From the NCBI RefSeq assembly GCF_004104075.1, contig NZ_QOVK01000014.1, positions 38,994 to 102,993 on the forward strand: a DNA stretch of 64,000 bases, written 5' to 3'. Below, one piece after another: positions 1 to 8,742 of this stretch (position 1 is its first letter; each line of letters opens with the position of its first letter). The translations under genes and the position numbers were made by a program. The notes beneath the pieces were generated by a model. That model saw nothing but the letters and a program-made list of their open reading frames with translations. It made no database searches and was not told the origin of the DNA. This DNA is from Leeuwenhoekiella polynyae. GTDB taxonomy: Bacteria > Bacteroidota > Bacteroidia > Flavobacteriales > Flavobacteriaceae.

Positions 1-156
1 CGTATTGACAAAGTCGATACCGGTTTCTTCAGTAGCCATCAGGCTAAAGAGTGTAGGTTCTTTGCTAGTGGTCTCTTTCTCTTCTGAACCTTTATCGCCA
101 CAAGCAATAAGTATCAATACTAAGCTGAAAAAGTAAAGTTTATTAAGACTATTCAT
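1..156 (-). CDS. FG-GAP/UnbV-type lipoprotein, N-terminus only (cut by window edge)
   Basis: Only the first 52 codons are in the window. They read as a lipoprotein signal peptide with lipobox-like LILIAC and Cys19, followed by an acidic, Lys-rich linker and then the motif FSLMATEETGIDFVNT. The neighbour that ends here has the closely similar string YVADSGVDFKNT just after its own signal peptide, so this is very probably a second member of the same FG-GAP/ASPIC-UnbV lipoprotein family. The ATG shares one base with the upstream gene's TGA stop (TGATG), a junction that favours translational coupling. Function beyond surface-lipoprotein status cannot be seen because the repeats lie outside the window. 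Confidence 0.75.
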   Translation of the reverse strand, partial: MNSLNKLYFFSLVLILIACGDKGSEEKETTSKEPTLFSLMATEETGIDFVNT

Positions 157-3100
157 CAGTTATTCTCTTTTCTTAAAAATAGGGGTTTGTCATTATTACG
201 ACCTATAATGTAATAGGGATTGTCTTTTATTTTTAGCGGTGCAATGCTGCGCACAGCTCCTTTAATATCAATTTTATGTTGTCCGGCGTACTTAAAATTA
301 TTACCGGTATTCAGAAGAAAAACACCGTGTGATGCATCTAACCTTCCCAACTGTGTGCTAATCTCACTGTCATTACCCAAAAGTAGCAGATCGTTTAAGC
401 CATCTTCATTAAAGTCTGTAGCGGTGATAACTTTAACCGTTGAAACTTGCGCCATAAATGGCAGGTGATGTGCTTTAAACTCTAAGTTACCTACGTTTTC
501 AAAATACGTACTTGCGAGTTTAAAAACTTGTTTTTTTTCAGCTTTTTCTAATTTTTCTTCTGAAAATAAATCGGTTATACTGGCTTGTGCAAATGCATGA
601 TAGCTTAAGAATTTCTTGTTTAAAAAGGGGAGCTGTTTAACCAGTTCATCTTTAGTTGCTAAAACCGTTTCTGAGCCTTTGTAATAATATGAAGTCACAG
701 GATCAGTTTTACTATTAGCATCAAAATCAAAGCGATATAAATTAATAGGCTGCTCTAAAGAAGCCTTTAATCTTGTGTTTAAGCCCCAATTACCGGCAAT
801 CATATCTAAATCACCATCTTGATCAAAATCTTCAACCAGAATCGAGTTCCAGAGTCCATTTGTGTTTTTTAGACTTTCAATATTTTGTAATTCTAGTTTA
901 GAACCCGAATTCATCAAAATTTGTATTGGCATCCAATGACCACAAACTATCGCATCAGGATATCCATTTACATCCAGATCTGCCCAAATAATATCTTTTA
1001 CATTTCCTAGTGTCGCAAATTCTGGAGCATAGGTTGCTGTGATATTTTCAAACTTTCCTTTTCCGGAGTTTTTAAAAATATATTGTTTAGGAGTTGCTCC
1101 AAATTCATGAGGAACTAAATCACTGGTAATCACTAAATCTAGTTTTCCGTCTTTATCAAGATCAACAGCTTTTATTTTTGACGCATTAAGTTCAATACCT
1201 TCAAAAGCATTATTTACTTTTTCAAAAGAACCTTTAGTGTTTAAGTAGAGTCGGGGAGTAAGGGCTTTACCATTTTTAAATTCGTTACCTCCGCTTGCTA
1301 TAACAATATCAAGAGTTCCGTTATCGTCAGCATCAAAAAGCGCTGCTGCGGTGTCCTCATTTATAGCATCTTCATCAGCATCAGGAAGAAAGCTCTGGGT
1401 GAAATTTCCTGTTTTGTTCTGAAAGAATATCGTTGTTTTTTGAGCCTTAGCACCCAGAATTATAAAGTCATCTAAGCCATCATTATTCAAATCAGCAGTT
1501 TGAATTTGTGGGCCCGTATTAGTATTCGCATAGGGAACAAGGCCGTCTCTGCTAAACTCAATAGAATTTCCGTCTTTGTGGTTAAAATCTACCTGAAGAG
1601 AATCAATAGTCCAATTGATTTCAGTTTCAGGATTTTTGATATTTTTTTCTTTTGATTCAGCATTGCTTTCAGATAAGACAAGATTTGAGTTTGTGTTTGT
1701 CAAAATCTGTTGTTTTCCTGATGGCCAAATCACTATAAGAGAATCTAATTGTTTAGCATCGCCCAGCCCCACAAAAACAGAGGGGGGTACAGCAGACATA
1801 AAACCTCGTGTGGTGTAATTTTCAAAAGCTTGTTTTCTATTATTTTGATAGGCGATGAGTTTTGCTCCAATGCCAAAAGTGTTTTTGTCTTCCCCTTTAA
1901 ACTGAATTTGAATGCCTTTCTGAGTTGATTCCTGAGCTGTTGTATTTTCAAGAATATAGGCTTCTTCATTTACGTTATTAACGACAATATCCAGATCCCC
2001 ATCGTTATCCAGATCAGCATAAGAAGCCCCGTTGCTAAAAGATGGTTTATTTGCCGTCCATAACTGGGTGACATCCTCAAAAGTACCGTCGCCATTATTT
2101 TTATACATGTAGTTTGCTACATGAGTTTCCGGGAGTTTTTTGATGAATTCCATTTCTGTTTCAGACATGTTTTTGCCTAATCTTTTCTGAATAGACTCAT
2201 TAGAAATAAAATTCACAAAATCCATATCGTTGGTCGCGCCAAGAATTCCGTTTGCGATATAAATGTCTTTAAATCCATCGTTATCAAAATCAGCTATGAG
2301 TGGAGTCCAAGACCATTCAGTAGCGGCAATTCCACTTTGAAAAGCAGTTTCCGCGAAGCGACCATCACCTAAATTGAGCTGTAGCGTATTTTGCATAAAC
2401 TGGTAATCATAACCGTTACGCAACTGATTTTGGTAAATAGGGTAGGAATATTCATTCCCTGAAGCCTTGAGAACTTCCAGATTTTCAGGAAGCATATCGA
2501 GACTTAAAATATCTGTGTTTCCGTCGTTATTAATGTCAGCAATATCAGTTCCCATAGAAAAGTGTGAGGTGTGTCCTAAACTTTTTTCTGTGGTATTTAG
2601 CTCTGAAAATGTTCCGTCTTGATTATTAAGATAGAGGTAATCATTTTCAAAAAAATCATTGGCAATATATAAATCAGGATAGCTGTCATTGTTAATATCA
2701 GAGACTGAAACACCAAGGCCGTAGCCTATTTTACTGCTTAAAATACCTGCTTTTTCAGTGACATCTGTAAAATAACCGTTGTTGTTTTGGTACAATTTAT
2801 CGCCAAGTAAACTATCTGCTTTTTTACGAACAGCAGCTTTACCATAATTGGCGTTGGGATGAACTGAATGATTGAGTAAATACATGTCGAGATCGCCATC
2901 TAAGTCATAATCAAAGAAAGAAGCCTGAGTGGAAAGACCTGCATAATCCAGACCATATTCAGCAGCAGCTTCTTTAAATTTTGGAATGCCATTTTGCTCG
3001 CCAATATTTATGTATAATTTGTTGTGCCCTTTAAGTTGTAAATGACCGCTTACTGTGCATACATAAATATCCAGTAGGCCATCTGCGTTGATGTCAATAA

Positions 3101-3449
3101 CGGTGACCCCTGTACTCCAACTTTTAGTTTCATGAATTCCGGAAGCTGAGGTAATGTCTTTAAATTTAAAATCACCTTCATTAAGGTATAACTTATCTGA
3201 AACTTGATTTCCTGTAAAATAAAGATCAGGTAACCCATCATTATTGAAATCTGCAATAGCTGCACCACCACCATTGTAGAAGTAGAGGTAGTTGAGAATG
3301 TTGAGTTGAGGAGTGCTGGTTAATGTATTTTTAAAATCTACCCCAGAATCTGCAACATAAGCTAATTTATAGGGCTGACCTTCCTTTTCGCAAGAACAGC
3401 AAAAAGTATAAATCAAAACGATTATAGTATAAAGATGTAATCGCGGCAT
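156..3449 (-). CDS. FG-GAP/VCBS repeat lipoprotein with ASPIC/UnbV domain
   Basis: A 1097-residue secreted protein. The N-terminus is a hydrophobic signal ending in CCSC (Cys20 as likely lipidation site). The body is built of many FG-GAP/VCBS blades carrying Asp-rich calcium-loop motifs such as DFNNDGLPDLY, DYDLDGDLDMY, DINNDGNTDIL and DFDQDGDLDMI, so one or two beta-propellers are expected. An ASPIC/UnbV-like segment (GIGAKLIAYQNN to VIWPSGKQQ) lies near residues 510-590. In Bacteroidota such proteins often follow SusC/SusD pairs and are exposed at the surface; binding or processing of the imported ligand is inference. It lies 92 bases after susD on the same strand, with a hairpin between, and overlaps the next paralogue by one base. 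Confidence 0.88.
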   Translation of the reverse strand: MPRLHLYTIIVLIYTFCCSCEKEGQPYKLAYVADSGVDFKNTLTSTPQLNILNYLYFYNGGGAAIADFNNDGLPDLYFTGNQVSDKLYLNEGDFKFKDITSASGIHETKSWSTGVTVIDINADGLLDIYVCTVSGHLQLKGHNKLYINIGEQNGIPKFKEAAAEYGLDYAGLSTQASFFDYDLDGDLDMYLLNHSVHPNANYGKAAVRKKADSLLGDKLYQNNNGYFTDVTEKAGILSSKIGYGLGVSVSDINNDSYPDLYIANDFFENDYLYLNNQDGTFSELNTTEKSLGHTSHFSMGTDIADINNDGNTDILSLDMLPENLEVLKASGNEYSYPIYQNQLRNGYDYQFMQNTLQLNLGDGRFAETAFQSGIAATEWSWTPLIADFDNDGFKDIYIANGILGATNDMDFVNFISNESIQKRLGKNMSETEMEFIKKLPETHVANYMYKNNGDGTFEDVTQLWTANKPSFSNGASYADLDNDGDLDIVVNNVNEEAYILENTTAQESTQKGIQIQFKGEDKNTFGIGAKLIAYQNNRKQAFENYTTRGFMSAVPPSVFVGLGDAKQLDSLIVIWPSGKQQILTNTNSNLVLSESNAESKEKNIKNPETEINWTIDSLQVDFNHKDGNSIEFSRDGLVPYANTNTGPQIQTADLNNDGLDDFIILGAKAQKTTIFFQNKTGNFTQSFLPDADEDAINEDTAAALFDADDNGTLDIVIASGGNEFKNGKALTPRLYLNTKGSFEKVNNAFEGIELNASKIKAVDLDKDGKLDLVITSDLVPHEFGATPKQYIFKNSGKGKFENITATYAPEFATLGNVKDIIWADLDVNGYPDAIVCGHWMPIQILMNSGSKLELQNIESLKNTNGLWNSILVEDFDQDGDLDMIAGNWGLNTRLKASLEQPINLYRFDFDANSKTDPVTSYYYKGSETVLATKDELVKQLPFLNKKFLSYHAFAQASITDLFSEEKLEKAEKKQVFKLASTYFENVGNLEFKAHHLPFMAQVSTVKVITATDFNEDGLNDLLLLGNDSEISTQLGRLDASHGVFLLNTGNNFKYAGQHKIDIKGAVRSIAPLKIKDNPYYIIGRNNDKPLFLRKENN

Positions 3450-3487
3450 AGAGTAGGTTACAGTAGTTTTGGAAAGTTACTAATTTA

Positions 3488-3515
3488 AAAAGAGGACCAT
3501 AAATGATCCTCTTTT
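3488..3515 (-). terminator. intercistronic hairpin between SusD and UnbV genes
   Basis: On the minus strand a 9-bp stem (AAAAGAGGA / TCCTCTTTT) with a 10-base loop is followed by a T-rich tract, the form of an intrinsic terminator. It sits between the susD stop and the UnbV start, so it may end most susCD transcripts and lower expression of the downstream lipoproteins, or stabilise the 3' end of a processed susCD mRNA. Confidence 0.6.
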
Positions 3516-3541
3516 CTATTATGGGTAACAAAATATAAGGA

Positions 3542-5143
3542 TTAATATCCAGGATTTTGAACAAGATTTGGATTTGATAATAAAGCAGTTTCTGGAATTG
3601 GGAACAGATTAACGTTAGGGTCCCCGGAAACTTCTTTGAGCGCCCAAGGTGAAGTGAACTGATTAAAACGTACAAGATCATTTCTTCTCCAGGTTTCTAT
3701 AAACAACTCTCTGGCACGCTCATCTAATAAGGATGATTCGTCAAGACTTGTTAATGCAGGGGTGTTATCTCTACTAGATCTTAAAGTATTTACCATAGTT
3801 AAAGCCTCTGCAGTCTGCCCTTTTCTAAACATTGCTTCTGCTTTCATTAAGTAAGCATCAGCGTATCTAAAAAAGACTTGATGTCTTCTAAAAGATTCAA
3901 TAAAAGGACTTGTATCATCACCTGTATCGGGAATTGGATCATAAGGATGATATTTAATAAGTCGTATACCTTGTACCTCTGTATTACCTACCAAAGAGGG
4001 AATTTCTTTAGTAAAAGATAAAGGTCCGCCTTGTCTGTTTTTTAGCATAGAACCATCTGAGTCATATTGCTGTCCGATAAGGAATCCATAGCCTATTCCA
4101 AGATTAAGATCATTTGCATTGGTGTTATCCCACACAATACCTCTACGCTCTTCCTGACCGTCGCCTTCGTAATTTGTATTGGGATCACCTTCAAACTTGT
4201 CATAAAACTCAGCAAGAGTAGAAAATCCATTCCAACCACCACCAGTATTATCGGGAGCATTTTGATTGTAATGTAGCGTATTCCAAATTCTTGGAGCAAC
4301 TTCACTTCTTAAAAAGAAAATAGTTTCGGTATCTTCAGTGGGTTCAAAAATTTCAAAATAGCTTTTTTCAGACTCAATAGCAAATCCGCTTGCTGTAATA
4401 GCATCTACAGCAGCAATAACTTTATCCATATCAGCGGAGTCAAATTCACCAGAACTACTATAAACAGAGGCATTTAAATATAACTTTGCCATTAAAAATT
4501 GAGCTGCTTCTTTAGTAGCTTTTACAGTTTTAGTTAAATCTGGTCCGGTAGATGGAAGATCAGGTAAGGCTTCTGTTAAATCTTGAAGTACAAAAGCATA
4601 GGCTTCTGGTCTTGTTAAAACTCTAGGGTTAACTTTAGGACCTTCGTCAACTTCTCTAAATGGAACAGAACCATAGAAATCCATAACAAAGAACATATTA
4701 TATGCTCTTAAAAATTTTGCTTCAGCAATAATAGCAGGAGAAGGATTACTTTCTATAATTTCAGAAGCTCTAAAAATATTTTGGTTCAGAGTGTTCCAAG
4801 CATTTTTTATAAATAAATGTGCAGAATTCCAAGTATGTGTATGGAGTTGTCTCCACACCCCATTATCTCCCCAGTCAGTACCTCGAGTAGGCACTAAAAG
4901 TTCATCTGTAGTAACTTCATTAAGTGCATAGATATTATCTTGACCTTGAAAATCACCACCTATCTTGTTGTAGAGGTCACTTAGGGAAGATGCCGGATCT
5001 GCTAATGGCGAGAATGTAAAGTCGCCAGTATCTTTACTAATAATGGAATCGGTCTCCTCAATTTCTAAATCTGTACAGGATATCAAAGCACTAATAATAA
5101 GTGCTGATAACGCAAAGGGTTTAATTATTGTTCTTATTTTCAT
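3542..5143 (-). CDS. SusD/RagB family nutrient-binding outer membrane lipoprotein
   Basis: 533 residues with an N-terminal lipoprotein signal (SALIISALISC, Cys23). The helical TPR-like fold of the family is suggested by the segment AEAKFLRAYNMFFVMDFYGSVP near residues 140-160 and by the C-terminal RRHQVFFRYADAYLMKAEAMFR and ARELFIETWRRNDLVRFNQF motifs, all typical of SusD/RagB. The family caps its SusC transporter at the cell surface and captures glycans, peptides or other polymers. It follows susC by 9 bases on the same strand, so the two form an operon. The ligand is not evident: no glycoside hydrolase, peptidase or sulfatase is adjacent in the window. Confidence 0.95.
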   Translation of the reverse strand: MKIRTIIKPFALSALIISALISCTDLEIEETDSIISKDTGDFTFSPLADPASSLSDLYNKIGGDFQGQDNIYALNEVTTDELLVPTRGTDWGDNGVWRQLHTHTWNSAHLFIKNAWNTLNQNIFRASEIIESNPSPAIIAEAKFLRAYNMFFVMDFYGSVPFREVDEGPKVNPRVLTRPEAYAFVLQDLTEALPDLPSTGPDLTKTVKATKEAAQFLMAKLYLNASVYSSSGEFDSADMDKVIAAVDAITASGFAIESEKSYFEIFEPTEDTETIFFLRSEVAPRIWNTLHYNQNAPDNTGGGWNGFSTLAEFYDKFEGDPNTNYEGDGQEERRGIVWDNTNANDLNLGIGYGFLIGQQYDSDGSMLKNRQGGPLSFTKEIPSLVGNTEVQGIRLIKYHPYDPIPDTGDDTSPFIESFRRHQVFFRYADAYLMKAEAMFRKGQTAEALTMVNTLRSSRDNTPALTSLDESSLLDERARELFIETWRRNDLVRFNQFTSPWALKEVSGDPNVNLFPIPETALLSNPNLVQNPGY

Positions 5144-5152
5144 ATCTATTTT

Positions 5153-8100
5153 TTAAAAAGTTAAGTTTACCCCAAGGCTATAAATCCTTGGTCTAGGGAA
5201 TGATGTGTAATCAATACCTGCGATTGGTAATCCATTTAATAAATCACCACCTCCTGGTACAACACTAACTTCAGGGTCTAACCCGCTATAGCTTGTTAGG
5301 ACAAATAAGTTTTGACCAGTTAAGTTAAAACGCATACTCTTAAAAAATCCTACGCCTTGAATAGGAACATTATAGGATAATGATGCTGTTTGTAATCTTA
5401 AGAAATCGCCTTTCTCTAAAAAACGTGTTGAAACTGATGCTTCAGCAAATCTACCTTCAACCCCTGCCAGATCAATAACATCGGTTGTAACATTGTTTCC
5501 ACTACCAATAGCTCCACCAGTAAAAAATGCGTTAGCGGTATTGTTATAGATGTAATTTCCGGCTTGTCCATTAAAGTATAATGAAGCACTCCAGTTTTTA
5601 TAGCTGGCTGAGGTTGAAATACCTCCTGTGAAATCTGGCAAGGCACTTTTACCTACAAATTTTTGATTATCAACACCGCCTTCAAAGGTTGGGTTACCGT
5701 TAGCGTCAAATCCAATAAATTCTCTTAAGTAAAAGGAATAAATAGGTTGACCTGTCTGTAGTCTTTGTGCAAATGCCCCTGTAAGACCTGCACCGCGTAT
5801 TGTTCCTGCAGCAATTCTTCCATCAAAATCTTGAATTTCATTTTTATTATAGGCAAGATTCACTCCAAAAGTCCAGTTAAAATCTTCTCCTTGAAGTATA
5901 TCGTAATTCAATGCGACTTCAAAACCAGTGTTTAATACAACAGCATCTAAATTTTGAAAGAAAAAGGGCTGTGGTGATGGTTGAGCAGCTTCAATATTTA
6001 ACAATAAATCACGGGTTTCTTTGCGATACACATCAAAACTACCACTAAAGCGGTCATTATCAAAGCCAAAGTCTAAACCGGCAGCGTATTGTGTAGTTTC
6101 TTCCCATTTCAAGTCTGGATTAGCAAAGGCAACTGTTGTAATTCCCGGAATGTTAATAGCTCCGTCATCATTAATGCTACCATCAGAATACCGTTGTCTT
6201 CTCACAAATTGACCATAACCTAGACCATCCTGATTACCTGTTATACCGTAGCTCAATCTTAGTTTAAGTGTTGAGAAGGTATCTCCAGCAAACGCTTCAT
6301 TATTAATTTTCCAGGCAAATGCAGCGGATGGAAAAATACCATACTGATTATTTCCACCAAATTTTGATGATCCATCAGCTCGTACGGTTGCTGTAAATAA
6401 GTATTTATCTGCAATTGTATAATTAACACGAGCAAAATAGGATTGAAGCTCATCAGTATTATCAAATGTATTAGCGAATACTGATCGTAAAGGCAAGTTA
6501 GAAACCTCTCCCAATGATTCATTAGAAGGCTCGGGAAAGAGTCTGTTAACAAACAAACCTGTTCCAGCAGAGTAACCATATTGCTGATAACCCCCATTGA
6601 TCAATGACTCTAATCTGCCAACAGCATTATTAAGATCATCTGCCATTAGATCTAGATCTGTTGTTTGATAACCAAAGCCTTCAATATTTCTGCCCGAAGC
6701 TTGAAATTGTTGGTAGGAGAACCCTATTAAACCATCAAACTTAGAATTTCCGAAATCTTTTTTATAATTAAGGGTTAACTCAAGCAGTCTATTATCATTA
6801 TCAACCTCATTTAAAGCACCTCTACCATTACCGGCTGCACCCCGTGAAACGTTGAAAGAATTTGCATTCAATGATGCGTTTCTTGCTGAATTAGCAACGT
6901 CATATCCAAAAGTAGCCTTAGCTAAAATGTTATCTGTTATATCATAAGATCCCGATAGATTCAGTAAGAAACGATCTGTTTGAGCTAAACTCTGAAAATT
7001 CTGAATTAGATTTAAAGGGTTTATACGGTCTCCAGGATTAAATGTAGGGTCTGCAGGCCAAGTTGGGTTTGCAGAATATGCAGCACCTAAGAGATCTCCT
7101 GTAGAACCAGCACTACCACTTAGTGGAGGAGCTTCATCATTTACCCGAGATAAAGTACTTTGAAGGGTAAGCAATAATTTGTCATCAAATAAGCGTTGTG
7201 AAGCATTTAGCCTACCTACTATACGCTCTTGAGAAGATTTATTTACAACCCCTTCTTGATTGCCATAATTGAAAGTTGCTCTAACATTACCAGAACCGTA
7301 GTTCTGAGAATAGGCAAAGTTTGTGTTAGTAGAAATTGTATTTCTTGTCACCAGTGATTGCCAGTCTGTGTCATTACCTAAGTCTCTCGCAGTACCTCCA
7401 AAGGCAGCAACCGTACTTAAAAATTGCTGGCGATTGAGTAAGTCATATTCATTTGCTGGGTTAGCAACACTAACTTCTGATGAAACTTCAAAAGTACCGC
7501 CACTTGCTCCCCCGCGACCACTTTTAGTCGTAATGATTACTACACCGTTTGCGCCACGAGATCCATAAATAGCAGTAGAAGAGGCATCCTTCAAAATACT
7601 AATATTTTCAATATCATTTGGGTTTAAGAAACTTAAAGGGTTTCTAGCTGCACTACTTCCTACCCCTATATCGGATCCTTCAGCAGAAGTGTCTCCAGAT
7701 GGAAGGGGTACACCATCCACTACAAATAAAGGGTTGTTGTTTGACCTTACAGAAGATGTACCTCTAATGCGTATAGCAATTCCTGACCCTGGTTCACCAC
7801 TACCCGATGCAATTTGAACACCAGCGGTCTTACCTTGAATTAATTGTTCAGGAGAAGAGATTACCCCTTTTTGAAAATCTTCAGAAGTTACTGACGCAAC
7901 CGAACCAGTAGCATCTTTTACTGTCGTAGATCCATAACCAATAACCACAACCTCTTCAAGAGCTGCAGCATCTTCTTCTAGGGTTACACTAATAGTAGAT
8001 CTGCCATTAACAGCAACCTCCTGTTGTGAAAATCCTACATAACTAAATACAAGTGTTGCATCTGAAGGAACGTTATTTAAGGTATAGTTACCATCAAAAT

Positions 8101-8260
8101 CTGTTGTAGTGCCATTTGTGGTTCCTTTGACTAGAACGTTTGCGCCAGGCAATGGGCCATTGGGTTCTGATACTGTTCCGGATACTGTTTGTGCTTGCGC
8201 CATACCTGCCAGTAAGAGCGAAGCGAAAAACAACATACTTTTAAGTATTACATGCTTCAT
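5153..8260 (-). CDS. SusC/RagA family TonB-linked outer membrane transporter
   Basis: The likely start is the ATG at 8260, giving 1035 residues with the clear signal peptide MKHVILKSMLFFASLLLA ending in AQA; an upstream in-frame ATG at 8413 would put about 50 charged residues ahead of the signal and is rejected. Domains in order: carboxypeptidase-D regulatory-like plug extension (TVSGTVSEPNGPLPGANVLV), TonB-box-like EEVVVIGYG, plug domain with GAIAIRIRG-like segment (GIAIRIRGTSSVRSNNNPLF, then YGSRGANGVVIITTK), and a 22-strand-type barrel ending in ...LGVNLTF with terminal Phe. It imports large substrates with energy from TonB-ExbBD and pairs with the SusD that follows at once. The substrate is unknown. 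Confidence 0.95.
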   Translation of the reverse strand: MKHVILKSMLFFASLLLAGMAQAQTVSGTVSEPNGPLPGANVLVKGTTNGTTTDFDGNYTLNNVPSDATLVFSYVGFSQQEVAVNGRSTISVTLEEDAAALEEVVVIGYGSTTVKDATGSVASVTSEDFQKGVISSPEQLIQGKTAGVQIASGSGEPGSGIAIRIRGTSSVRSNNNPLFVVDGVPLPSGDTSAEGSDIGVGSSAARNPLSFLNPNDIENISILKDASSTAIYGSRGANGVVIITTKSGRGGASGGTFEVSSEVSVANPANEYDLLNRQQFLSTVAAFGGTARDLGNDTDWQSLVTRNTISTNTNFAYSQNYGSGNVRATFNYGNQEGVVNKSSQERIVGRLNASQRLFDDKLLLTLQSTLSRVNDEAPPLSGSAGSTGDLLGAAYSANPTWPADPTFNPGDRINPLNLIQNFQSLAQTDRFLLNLSGSYDITDNILAKATFGYDVANSARNASLNANSFNVSRGAAGNGRGALNEVDNDNRLLELTLNYKKDFGNSKFDGLIGFSYQQFQASGRNIEGFGYQTTDLDLMADDLNNAVGRLESLINGGYQQYGYSAGTGLFVNRLFPEPSNESLGEVSNLPLRSVFANTFDNTDELQSYFARVNYTIADKYLFTATVRADGSSKFGGNNQYGIFPSAAFAWKINNEAFAGDTFSTLKLRLSYGITGNQDGLGYGQFVRRQRYSDGSINDDGAINIPGITTVAFANPDLKWEETTQYAAGLDFGFDNDRFSGSFDVYRKETRDLLLNIEAAQPSPQPFFFQNLDAVVLNTGFEVALNYDILQGEDFNWTFGVNLAYNKNEIQDFDGRIAAGTIRGAGLTGAFAQRLQTGQPIYSFYLREFIGFDANGNPTFEGGVDNQKFVGKSALPDFTGGISTSASYKNWSASLYFNGQAGNYIYNNTANAFFTGGAIGSGNNVTTDVIDLAGVEGRFAEASVSTRFLEKGDFLRLQTASLSYNVPIQGVGFFKSMRFNLTGQNLFVLTSYSGLDPEVSVVPGGGDLLNGLPIAGIDYTSFPRPRIYSLGVNLTF

Positions 8261-8313
8261 AAGTTTGAATTTTAATTGAATTATTGGTTTTTCCAAAAGT
8301 GTTTCTTGGTTAT

Positions 8314-8342
8314 CAAATTTATATAAATAATTGAATAAACAA
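8314..8342 (-). promoter_or_regulatory. candidate Bacteroidota promoter for susCD
   Basis: Read on the minus strand, TTG at 8342-8340, an 18-base spacer and TAAATTTG at 8321-8314 match the Bacteroidota -33/-7 consensus (TTTG / TAnnTTTG). A transcript would start near 8308 and leave a 5' leader of about 48 bases before the chosen ATG. This also supports the start at 8260 over the one at 8413. Confidence 0.55.
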
Positions 8343-8413
8343 GGGTAACTACAACGTTTAAGTAACGAAATCGATATAGTTTTGAAAACTGTAAGAAATA
8401 CGCTTATCCTCAA

Positions 8414-8449
8414 TATATTATCAAATGATTAATAATATTTGATAATATA
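8414..8449. repeat. AT-rich 13-bp inverted repeat, operator-like
   Basis: TATATTATCAAAT at 8414-8426 is mirrored exactly as ATTTGATAATATA at 8437-8449 across a 10-base spacer. It lies about 105-140 bases upstream of the predicted susC transcription start. No T-tract follows on either strand, so it is not a terminator; a dimer-binding site for a susC regulator is the simplest guess. Confidence 0.5.
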
Positions 8450-8730
8450 GTGAAAAAATTATGAAATATTCATGCTGTTGAATTTTTCGCCTAAAAGAGT
8501 TTAGTGAATCTTATGATTCTTTTTTTTTGAAAAAAAATAAAAGTAAGCTCAAAAAAGCACCTCAAATAGTACTTTTTTACCTGCACAAAACACCCTTTTT
8601 AATCCTTAAAACGTCAAATCTGCGTAATCTCTGAATTCAAAATTCTTAAAAGCTTATTTAATAAGGTGCTAAATCGATTAAACGATTTTTAAATTTATAG
8701 TAGTTTAGTTAGAGAAATCAAGCTTGGTGG

Positions 8731-8738
8731 TATCTTTG
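8731..8738 (+). promoter_or_regulatory. -7 element TATCTTTG, near-leaderless position
   Basis: A perfect match to TAnnTTTG ends 4 bases before the ATG at 8743. In this promoter class transcription starts a few bases downstream of the element, so the mRNA would begin at or within a base or two of the start codon. No good -33 TTG was found at the usual spacing. Confidence 0.5.
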
Positions 8739-8742
8739 TAAA

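Larger units (their letters stand above)
8261..8742. other. intergenic region between susC and the flavoprotein gene
   Basis: 482 AT-rich bases between divergent genes. It holds the susC promoter and the 13-bp inverted repeat listed separately, homopolymer A and T runs around 8520-8545, and a TATCTTTG element at its right end. No further open reading frame or RNA gene was recognised. Confidence 0.6.

Noticed and set aside
8261..8413. N-terminal extension of SusC from an ATG at 8413
   Set aside because: The extra 51 residues are basic and Cys/Tyr-rich and would precede a perfect signal peptide. The promoter element lies inside this stretch, so it is leader DNA.
8520..8545. T- and A-runs before the flavoprotein gene as a terminator
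   Set aside because: There is no GC stem beside the T-run, and the genes on both sides run away from this point.
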